Origin: Castellaniella sp040276085 | GTDB lineage: Bacteria; Pseudomonadota; Gammaproteobacteria; Burkholderiales; Burkholderiaceae_B | Direction of reading: 5' to 3' | Length of the DNA: 64,000 nt | NCBI RefSeq assembly: GCF_040276085.1 | Contig: NZ_JBELOK010000002.1 | Coordinates: 248,001 to 312,000, forward strand | Shown here: positions 51,305 to 57,673 of the stretch, in pieces | Position numbering within the stretch: the first letter of the stretch is position 1 | Layout: every line of letters begins with the position of its first letter | Position numbers and translations under genes: made by a program | Notes under the pieces: generated by a model | Told to the model about the DNA's origin: nothing | The model's database searches: none | Seen by the model: only the letters and a program-made list of their open reading frames with translations

Positions 51305-52093
51305 TCAGGGTACCTTGCTGATCCAGCTGAAGGTACCAAATTTCTCCTGGATCAGGCGGTTTGCCGTGGCAAGCTCGGGGGGTGTCAGGGTGGATTCCTG
51401 CAAGCCATTACGCTGTCGGAAAACATCGATCATCTTCTGGATCAGGCTCTCGCGCGAGAGCCCGGTTTGGCTGCGCAGGGGATCTACCCGCTTGGCGGCC
51501 GATGTCGTGCCTTTATCCGAGAGTTTTTCACGGCCTATGCGCAACACCTGCAACATCTTGACCGCATCGATATCGTAGGCCATGGTGACATGGTGCAATA
51601 CCGCCCCACCCCGGCGAGCCTGTGCCGCCCCACCGATTTTTCCAGCCTCAGAGGTAATGTCGTTGAGCGGCTGATACCAGGCCTTGATGCCTGCGTCGTC
51701 CAGGGCCTGCAGCACAAAATCATCCATATAGGCGTATGCATCCTTGAAGCTCATCCCCTCAACCAGGGACAAGGGGGCATAAATTGAGTAGGTGATGGTG
51801 TTGCCTGGTTCGATAAACATGGCGCCACCACCACTGATACGGCGCACCACCTGAATCCCGTGGGCTTCGGCTGCGTGGGCGTCTACCTCGTTTTTGAGCG
51901 ACTGAAAAATACCGATAACGACGGCGGGCGTCGCCCACTCCCATATCCGCAAGGTGGGTGGCCGGCGACCGGCGGCAACCTCGTCCAGCAAGACCTGATC
52001 AAGGGCCATATGCTGCAATGGCTGCAAGGGCTGGGGATGCACCAGTTGCCAGTTAAAGTCTGTCCATTGACTGCGCGCGGCTGGGGTTTTCAT
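51305..52093 (-). CDS. lplA: Lipoate--protein ligase catalytic subunit (LplA large domain)
   Basis: 262 residues, the biotin/lipoate ligase catalytic domain only. The lipoyl-AMP loop VVRRISGGGAMFIEPGN, the adenylate lysine region SEAGKIGGAAQARRGGAVLH and TMAYDIDAVKMLQVLRIG are visible. E. coli LplA is about 338 residues because it has a C-terminal accessory domain; here that domain is a separate upstream gene (52090-52395) overlapping by 4 bp. Together they should activate free lipoate with ATP and attach it to E2 or GcvH proteins. Confidence 0.9.
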   Translation of the reverse strand: MKTPAARSQWTDFNWQLVHPQPLQPLQHMALDQVLLDEVAAGRRPPTLRIWEWATPAVVIGIFQSLKNEVDAHAAEAHGIQVVRRISGGGAMFIEPGNTITYSIYAPLSLVEGMSFKDAYAYMDDFVLQALDDAGIKAWYQPLNDITSEAGKIGGAAQARRGGAVLHHVTMAYDIDAVKMLQVLRIGREKLSDKGTTSAAKRVDPLRSQTGLSRESLIQKMIDVFRQRNGLQESTLTPPELATANRLIQEKFGTFSWISKVP

Positions 52094-52395
52094 GCCAGTG
52101 CCCTCCGGACAACCACGGCAATGCCCTCTGGGCTGATGCCAAACATCTCGACGTTGGCATCCAGCGCCTGCCGGACATGGCGGGCGATGCCAGCCTCGTC
52201 AGTCTCTGCGGGCAAGCCCTCGAGGGCGGCATTGATGCAATCCAGCGCCTCGGGAGGTTCGAGGAAGAAATCCCCGGACAGGCGAACCTGGGCCAGGAGG
52301 CCGTTATCAACCGCCAGATCAACCACCACCAGTTTGCCCCCGGGTATTTTGTACTCGCCGTGTCCTGGTGGATGTTCTGGTGTTGTGCTGGTCAT
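52090..52395 (-). CDS. lplB: Stand-alone lipoate ligase accessory (C-terminal) domain, LplB-like
   Basis: 101 residues. The sequence GEYKIPGGKLVVVDLAVDNG, then RLSGDFFLEPPEALDCINAA, corresponds to the C-terminal domain of LplA (K-x-PGGKL and GDFF motifs). In Thermoplasma acidophilum the same domain is a separate protein, LplB, required for the lipoyl-adenylation step. It is translationally coupled to the catalytic subunit gene (ATGA overlap). Little else can be inferred. Confidence 0.82.
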   Translation of the reverse strand: MTSTTPEHPPGHGEYKIPGGKLVVVDLAVDNGLLAQVRLSGDFFLEPPEALDCINAALEGLPAETDEAGIARHVRQALDANVEMFGISPEGIAVVVRRALA

Positions 52396-52432
52396 GGGAA
52401 ATCCTGTGTGTGGCGTCGGCTAAGATAAGGTC

Positions 52433-52591
52433 TTACTTTCCAGCCGCCATTATGACTGCGAACCCCGGCAAAAAACAGGATTCACCCCAAGACGAGGCAG
52501 GCCAAACGATGGATCGCTGCGGCCGGCCAAGCGCGGGGTGATGCGCACCCTGCAGGTACGGCCACACCTGGCCGATGATCATCTGGATCAT
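52433..52591 (-). pseudogene. Possible truncated phage-type small membrane (holin-like) gene
   Basis: Frame of 52 codons opened by an ATG that overlaps the preceding stop as ATGA and has a GGAGG site. It begins MIQMIIGQVWPYLQGA, which resembles the start of short phage membrane/lysis proteins, but after about 16 residues the sequence loses hydrophobicity. I read it as the 5' end of a decayed gene fused to unrelated DNA. Low certainty; it could be chance. Confidence 0.3.
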
Positions 52592-52758
52592 GATTCCCTC
52601 CACAGATTTCTCGGCAGCCGTCCGCGGTCCAGTTTGGCCTGGACCAGGCTGGCGGCGTCGGCCTTGGTGATGTCGTGGTCATCGTTGACGTCCCTAAACC
52701 CCCCGCCATCCGCGCCCTGATCAAGTAACCTGGCCAACAAAAAGCCGAACCCAATGTT
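52588..52758 (-). pseudogene. Possible 3' remnant of a gene (prophage-like)
   Basis: Open frame of 56 codons without its own start, beginning just after the cspA terminator region. It contains GGGFRDVNDDHDITKADAAS and ends LPRNLWRES before a TGA that overlaps the next ATG by 4 bp. The Asp-rich DVNDDHDITKADA stretch resembles a calcium-loop or dockerin-like repeat. The coupling to a holin-like start suggests the end of a phage lysis-type gene. It lies about 0.7 kb from a tRNA-Ser, a usual prophage target. Family not identified. Confidence 0.3.
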
Positions 52759-52772
52759 TCAAAAGGTTCGGC
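52735..52772 (-). terminator. Rho-independent terminator of the cold-shock gene
   Basis: GCCGAACC/GGTTCGGC stem (52744-52772, about 13-nt loop) followed on the minus strand by TTTTTGTT. Confidence 0.82.
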
Positions 52773-52819
52773 CACATTCGACTGCTCTATGTGCCCGCCA
52801 ACTCAGGCGAGCAGAGCTA

Positions 52820-53032
52820 TCAAATAACTTTGATCATTGACGCTTGAGGGCCTTTCTGCCCTTGCTTTGCTACAAACGATACGCGCTGATTTTCTTCGAG
52901 GCTCTTGTGGCCCTGCGCGCCCTGGATGTCGCTGTAGTGTGCGAAGAGGTCCTTGCCACCCGATTCGGGCATGATAAAGCCGAATCCCTTGTCGTTGTTG
53001 AACCACTTCACGATGCCGATTTCTGTATTCAA
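52820..53032 (-). CDS. cspA: Cold-shock domain protein (CspA family)
   Basis: 70 residues, one OB-fold cold-shock domain with RNP1-type KGFGFIMP and RNP2-type DLFAHYSDI. The start codon is TTG (53032-53030) with AGGA seven bases upstream. It binds single-stranded RNA/DNA and melts RNA structure. An AT-rich leader with the inverted segment GGGGATATTTTTCCC (about 53060-53075) precedes it. Followed by a strong terminator. Which paralogue it is cannot be told. Confidence 0.94.
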   Translation of the reverse strand: MNTEIGIVKWFNNDKGFGFIMPESGGKDLFAHYSDIQGAQGHKSLEENQRVSFVAKQGQKGPQASMIKVI

Positions 53033-53171
53033 TGTAAGTCCTAAGTAGAAGGGAAAAATATCCCCGTACTTACTATAGGGCCTGGGGCAATATAAAGCCA
53101 GCTCTGTTACTCAATAACACACAGCGCTACCCCGCCCGCCAAAAGCTGGGGCCAGCAAATAGGAGATCGCC

Positions 53172-53423
53172 ATGCTCACCTATGCGTCCTAAACCTGCAT
53201 CCTGCGCGCGATCGTTTCGCACCGCAGGCCCAACACACGACCCTTACCCCAACACGCGAATTGGGAACCTCAGAGCCGGTCGCGCAACGGCAAGAGGATC
53301 AACAGTGGGGATGATCGGATGTTCGCCAAGGCTTGCACGGATTCGGGCATCAAGAACTTCCGAACCCGAAACGGAAAAAGCAAACGGCACTCAGGTGAAA
53401 TCCTGAATGCCGTAGCGGCTTGA
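53172..53423 (+). other. Unassigned reading frame interrupted by one stop codon
   Basis: An ATG at 53172 with AGGAGA upstream is followed by a TAA at codon 7; the frame is then open for 76 codons to 53423, including FAKACTDSGIKNFRTRNGKS. The opposite strand is also open (about 53270-53423). The right end coincides with the tRNA-Ser terminator hairpin. I do not recognise a protein; it may be decayed phage DNA or non-coding. The rest of the 53033-53437 spacer holds the cspA promoter and leader. Confidence 0.2.
53373..53412 (-). terminator. Terminator downstream of tRNA-Ser(CGA)
   Basis: 11-bp stem with one C-A mismatch (CGGCACTCAGG/CCTGAATGCCG, 53385-53412, 6-nt loop) followed on the minus strand by TTTGCTTTTT. 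It begins 25 bp after the tRNA 3' end. Confidence 0.75.
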
Positions 53424-53437
53424 TCTTATTTAAGGCC

Positions 53438-53528
53438 TGGCGGACAGGGTGGGATTCGAACCCACGGTACGGGAAAACCGTACGCCTGATTTCGAGTCAG
53501 GTACATTCGACCACTCTGCCACCTGTCC
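53438..53528 (-). tRNA. tRNA-Ser (anticodon CGA)
   Basis: 91 nt including an encoded CCA. The acceptor GGACAGG pairs with CCTGTCC; the anticodon arm CCTGACTCGAAATCAGG shows CGA; a long variable arm (TACGGTTTTCCCGTA) marks a class II serine tRNA; the T arm is GTGGGTTCGAATCCCAC. It lies 137 bp downstream of serS on the same strand, so the synthetase and one of its substrates may share a transcript. It is also a typical prophage attachment site; no second copy of its 3' end was seen in the window. Confidence 0.97.
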
Positions 53529-53664
53529 GGACTTGAATGCGGTCAAGCTGCGCATTCTAGCACAAAACAGGGCGGCTACCGCGATGCGGCGCCTGGCAGA
53601 AACGTGCATCAAACCCACCGTGACCATACCCGGGGGGCGCCAGCCGCATGTCAGTTACGCTGCC

Positions 53665-55002
53665 TTAAGCTCGAAGCTCGGTGAGGCCACCCATGTACGG
53701 TTGCAGGGCTTCGGGCACCCGCACGCTACCATCGGCTTGCTGGTAGTTCTCGAGCACTGCCACCAAGGCACGGCCAACCGCCAACCCGGAGCCATTGAGC
53801 GTATGCAGGTACTCGGGTTTGGCCTTGGGGCCATCGGGGCGGAATCGTGCCTGCAGGCGCCGTGCCTGAAAATCCAGGCAATTGGACACCGAGGAGATTT
53901 CGCGCCAGGTGTTTTGAGCCGGCAGCCAGACTTCAAGATCATAAGTTTTGGCTGAACCAAAGCCCATGTCACCCGCACACAGCAGCACGACCCGATAAGG
54001 CAGGCCCAGCGCCTGCAGCACGTGCTCGGCATGGCCTACCATTTCGTCCAGCGCCAGCCAGGATTGCTCCGGATGCACGATCTGCACCATTTCGACCTTG
54101 TCGAACTGATGCTGACGGATCAGGCCACGCAGGTCGCGCCCGCCACTGCCCGCTTCCGAGCGAAAACAAGGGGTGTGAGCGGTGAGTTTGAGCGGCAAAT
54201 CATGCACATCGACGATGCGATCGCGCACGGTGCCAGTGAGGGGGATCTCGGCGGTTGAGATCAGATAAAGGTCTTCGGACTGGCCTTCGTCATCCGGGGT
54301 GCTGCCCTGGCCGCCCCGGGTAACCCAAAACATGTCTTCCTTGAATTTGGGCAACTGGCCTGTGCCAAACAAGGTGGAGCTATTGACGATATAGGGGGTG
54401 TAGCACTCCTGGTAGCCATGCTGGGTGGTTTGAAGATCCAGCATGAACTGCGCCAAGGCCCGGTGCAGGCGGGCCACAGGCCCGCGCAGCATCATGAAAC
54501 GGGCCCCCACCAAAGAGCGGGCCGACTCAAAATCCAGCCCCATGGGCTCGGCCAGTGCCACGTGATCTTGTGGCTCGAAGCCCAGGGGCGCCGGATTACC
54601 CTCGGCGTCTGCCTTGCCCGGCAACCAGCGACGCACCTCGACGTTATCGGCCTCGGAGGTGCCGTCTGGTACGCTTTCATCGGGCAGGTTGGGAATAGTC
54701 ATGAGCCACTGGGCAAGCTCTTGCTGCACCAGAGAAAGATCCTGCTCAAGCGCTTTGAGACGATCCGGGAGGGCCTGGGACTCGGCCAGTGCCACGGAGG
54801 CATCCTCGCCACGAGACTTGAGTTGTCCAATCTGTTTGGCCAGGGCATTGCGGCGGGCCTGCAGCTCTTCAGTTTGAACCTGCACCGCTTTGCGGCGGGC
54901 CTCGAGGGCGTGGTAGCGATCAGTGTCGAAGCTCAGGCCGCGTCTGGCCAGGGCACGTACAACTCGGTCCAGGTCTTTGCGCAACAGATTGGTATCTAGC
55001 AT
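53665..55002 (-). CDS. serS: Seryl-tRNA synthetase SerS
   Basis: 445 residues from the ATG at 55002; the 19 codons open upstream do not fit the family. The N-terminal antiparallel coiled-coil arm (about 25-100) contacts the long variable arm of tRNA-Ser; class II motif 2 is in TPCFRSEAGSGGRDLRGLIR, with HQFDKVEM, and motif 3 is in LNGSGLAVGRALVAVLENYQ. It is followed by tRNA-Ser(CGA). Length is standard. Confidence 0.97.
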   Translation of the reverse strand: MLDTNLLRKDLDRVVRALARRGLSFDTDRYHALEARRKAVQVQTEELQARRNALAKQIGQLKSRGEDASVALAESQALPDRLKALEQDLSLVQQELAQWLMTIPNLPDESVPDGTSEADNVEVRRWLPGKADAEGNPAPLGFEPQDHVALAEPMGLDFESARSLVGARFMMLRGPVARLHRALAQFMLDLQTTQHGYQECYTPYIVNSSTLFGTGQLPKFKEDMFWVTRGGQGSTPDDEGQSEDLYLISTAEIPLTGTVRDRIVDVHDLPLKLTAHTPCFRSEAGSGGRDLRGLIRQHQFDKVEMVQIVHPEQSWLALDEMVGHAEHVLQALGLPYRVVLLCAGDMGFGSAKTYDLEVWLPAQNTWREISSVSNCLDFQARRLQARFRPDGPKAKPEYLHTLNGSGLAVGRALVAVLENYQQADGSVRVPEALQPYMGGLTELRA

Positions 55003-55123
55003 GATGGTGGCAGAAAAATGAAATCGCGCCAGAAACACCTGGCGCATTGGGAACAGCATATTGTATTAAATTAAACCACGACACTTAAACCTTCACCGCG
55101 TTGCCTCCTGATACCCTCTTCCG

Positions 55124-55735
55124 ATGCAAGACATACACCGCTTTATCCCCGCCAGCCAACTGACAGACCTCCCATCTTTGGACGGCCATCCAAGCACCCG
55201 TACTATCGTGACAAGCCCCGATGACGAAAGCAGCCAACCCTTGTGGTGCGCACAGATGCTGCGCCTGGATGCCAGCGGGCTGGTCGCAGGCCAGGAGGGC
55301 ATGGACTGCATTGGCGTCCTCACCAGTGGCGGGCCATTGCTGCTGATCCGGACAGCATCAGGCAACGAAACCACGGTAGCATCGGGCGGGCGCCTGTATT
55401 TTGCAGGCGAAACGCAGTTTCAGGCGGCCAGCCCCGACGGCCCCACCGAGTGGTTTCAGCTGATGCTGGCACGCAAGCAGGCCCATGGCTGTGTAGATGT
55501 GCGTAGAGGCGATCAGGCACTGCCCCTGCGGCCTGGCGAAACCCTTTTGCATTGCGTACAGGGCCAGTTTCGGGCCGAGCTTCCGGCGCACCTGGGGGGC
55601 CATCAAACCTTGGCGGCCGGTGATACCGTGCACCTTACTTTGGATTACGTGCCTTTTTTTCGTTTGAATCTGCTTGCCCTGACGCCGGATGCGCGCCTGG
55701 TGGATGCGCGTGTGAATCAATATCCCACTGCCTGA
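55124..55735 (+). CDS. HutD/Ves-like cupin-fold protein (tentative)
   Basis: 203 residues, no signal peptide. The pattern of short beta strands with MDCIGVLTSGGPLLLI, RLYFAGETQFQAASPDGPTE and WFQLMLARKQAHGCVDVRR resembles the HutD/Ves family (a bicupin of unclear role, sometimes linked to histidine use), but similarity is only seen in the general order of segments. No hut genes are nearby. It is divergent from serS, and its last 101 bp overlap the 3' end of rarA in convergent orientation. Confidence 0.55.
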   Translation: MQDIHRFIPASQLTDLPSLDGHPSTRTIVTSPDDESSQPLWCAQMLRLDASGLVAGQEGMDCIGVLTSGGPLLLIRTASGNETTVASGGRLYFAGETQFQAASPDGPTEWFQLMLARKQAHGCVDVRRGDQALPLRPGETLLHCVQGQFRAELPAHLGGHQTLAAGDTVHLTLDYVPFFRLNLLALTPDARLVDARVNQYPTA

Positions 55736-57017
55736 GCTGATTGAGCTTGTCGCCGATCTTGATTTCGAGCCCCCGGGGAACCGGCTGATACCAGCCGGGC
55801 TCATCCATACCATCGGGCAGGTAGGTTTCGCCCGCGGCATAGGCGTTGGGCTCATCGTGGGCATACCGATAGGCGTGGCCATAGCCCAGTTCTTTCATCA
55901 GGCGCGTGGGGGCATTGCGCAAATGCACAGGCACTTCGCGGCTGCGATCTTTTTGCACAAACGCCCTGGCCTGCTTGTAGGCCATGTAACCCGCATTGCT
56001 TTTGGCCGCGATTGCCAGGTAGATGACTGCCTGTCCCAGCGCCAGCTCGCCTTCAGGGCTGCCCAGGCGCTCGTACGTAAGTGCGGCATCGTTGGCAATC
56101 TGCATCGCGCGCGGGTCTGCGAGGCCGATATCCTCCCACGCCATGCGCACGATGCGTCGTGACAGATAACGGGGATCCGCCCCCCCATCGAGCATCCGTG
56201 TCAGCCAATAAAGTGCCGCATCCGGATGAGATCCGCGTACTGATTTGTGCAGGGCAGAGATCTGGTCGTAAAACTGATCACCGCCTTTATCAAAGCGCCG
56301 GGCATTGAGCATCAGGGCGTTTTCGATGAATGCGGCATCTATCTGGTTGACATCACTGGCCCCGGCCGCTGTGTGGCATTGCTCCAGCAGATTAAGCAGC
56401 CGGCGAGCGTCACCATCCGCATAAGCAATCAGGGTATCCACCGCGTTATCGGAAAAACTGAGCGAAACAAGACAGGTTTCTTGTGCCCGCTGAAACAACC
56501 GCCTGAGTTCGGGATCTGAAAGTGGCTTGAGCACATAGACCTGTGCCCGGGAAAGCAACGCCGAGTTGACTTCAAAGGACGGGTTCTCGGTGGTGGCACC
56601 GATAAAGGTAACCAGACCACTTTCGACAAACGGCAGCAGTGCATCCTGCTGCGCCTTGTTGAAGCGATGAATTTCGTCGACAAACAGAATGGTGGCGCGC
56701 CCCTGTGCCTGCTGCTGCCTGGCCTGCTGCATGGCCTCACGAATATCCTTGACCCCGGAAAATACCGCTGACAGGGCAATGAAGGCACAATCAAACGCAG
56801 TGGCCATCAGGCGGGCCAGCGTGGTTTTACCCACGCCTGGAGGCCCCCAGAAAATCATGGAATGGGGCTTGCCCGACTGAAACGCCAGCTGCAGCGGTTT
56901 GCCTGGGGCCAGCAAATGAGGTTGCCCAATGACTTCGCCGAGCGTGCGCGGGCGCAGGGCCTCTGCCAAGGGAATATTTTGGGGTGCTGCACCCAGCAGC
57001 TCGCCTTGTGTGGCCAT
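55635..57017 (-). CDS. rarA: Replication-associated recombination protein A (RarA/MgsA)
   Basis: 460 residues. AAA+ clamp-loader-like ATPase: Walker A GPPGVGKTTLARLMATAF, Walker B ILFVDEIHRFNKAQQDALLP, sensor 1 FIGATTENPSFEVNSALLSR, and the C-terminal tetramerisation part with SRRIVRMAWEDIGLADPRAM. It acts at stalled forks and loads or unloads replication proteins. The last 30 residues (after about RQWDID) are a polar tail that overlaps the neighbouring gene. Its ATG overlaps the lolA stop (TGATG). Confidence 0.95.
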   Translation of the reverse strand: MATQGELLGAAPQNIPLAEALRPRTLGEVIGQPHLLAPGKPLQLAFQSGKPHSMIFWGPPGVGKTTLARLMATAFDCAFIALSAVFSGVKDIREAMQQARQQQAQGRATILFVDEIHRFNKAQQDALLPFVESGLVTFIGATTENPSFEVNSALLSRAQVYVLKPLSDPELRRLFQRAQETCLVSLSFSDNAVDTLIAYADGDARRLLNLLEQCHTAAGASDVNQIDAAFIENALMLNARRFDKGGDQFYDQISALHKSVRGSHPDAALYWLTRMLDGGADPRYLSRRIVRMAWEDIGLADPRAMQIANDAALTYERLGSPEGELALGQAVIYLAIAAKSNAGYMAYKQARAFVQKDRSREVPVHLRNAPTRLMKELGYGHAYRYAHDEPNAYAAGETYLPDGMDEPGWYQPVPRGLEIKIGDKLNQLRQWDIDSHAHPPGAHPASGQADSNEKKARNPK

Positions 57018-57673
57018 CAGTTCATCTTGACGAGGTCAACACCCTCGGGCACAACGAACTGAAACTGCGAAGCCGGAATATCCGGATTTGCCTTGAGTGC
57101 CATGAACTGAATGTGCGTGGTTTGCCCAAAGGCGTCCAGAAGCTCGAGCCGCTTGGGCAAGCCATCCGCAAACCCGATGTCTACATAGGTAAATCCGGCA
57201 TCCGGCGTTTTGGGAACGGCCCGCAACCATTGCAAGCCATCACGATCCGGCTGTGACTGCACATTGAAGGCGTCATCCAGAGAGCCCGAGCCAAATAGCA
57301 AGGCGGCAGGTGATGCTCCCACCGCCTGCCCGGCCTGGCGCTGGGTCACCTGAGCGAGATCGGGATCGTATTGATAGACGTGCTTGCCGTCGGAGACAAT
57401 GAGCTGGGCATAAGGTTTACGCACCTGCCAGCGAAATTTGCCAGGCCGCTGAAACGCAAATGTGCCCGTCTGCGACCGCGCCTTGCCGTCTGGGCCTTTT
57501 TGCTCTTGCTGAAACTCGCCGGTGGCCGATTTCACCTGATCGACAAAGGTTTGGAGCTGCACCTGAGCGGTATCGACCGCGTGACTGACGCCCGGTGCCA
57601 GTGCCAATGCGCAGGACAGCAACAGGCCGGCCCACAAAGGTTGACGCAAAAAAATAAGGGAACTCATGGGCAT
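57017..57673 (-). CDS. lolA: Outer-membrane lipoprotein carrier protein LolA
   Basis: 218 residues with a Sec signal peptide (LWAGLLLSCALALAPGVSHA). The mature protein has the LolA barrel features VKSATGEFQQEQKG, FAFQRPGKFRWQVRKPYAQL, IVSDGKHVYQYDPDLAQVTQ and the terminal FQFVVPEGVDLVKM. It carries lipoproteins from LolCDE across the periplasm to LolB. It begins at the ftsK stop (TAATG), the usual ftsK-lolA-rarA order. Confidence 0.96.
   Translation of the reverse strand: MPMSSLIFLRQPLWAGLLLSCALALAPGVSHAVDTAQVQLQTFVDQVKSATGEFQQEQKGPDGKARSQTGTFAFQRPGKFRWQVRKPYAQLIVSDGKHVYQYDPDLAQVTQRQAGQAVGASPAALLFGSGSLDDAFNVQSQPDRDGLQWLRAVPKTPDAGFTYVDIGFADGLPKRLELLDAFGQTTHIQFMALKANPDIPASQFQFVVPEGVDLVKMN

Noticed and set aside
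53438..53528. Duplicate of the tRNA-Ser 3' end as a prophage attachment repeat
   Set aside because: Looked for another copy of the T-arm/acceptor sequence in 52400-53440 and did not see one.
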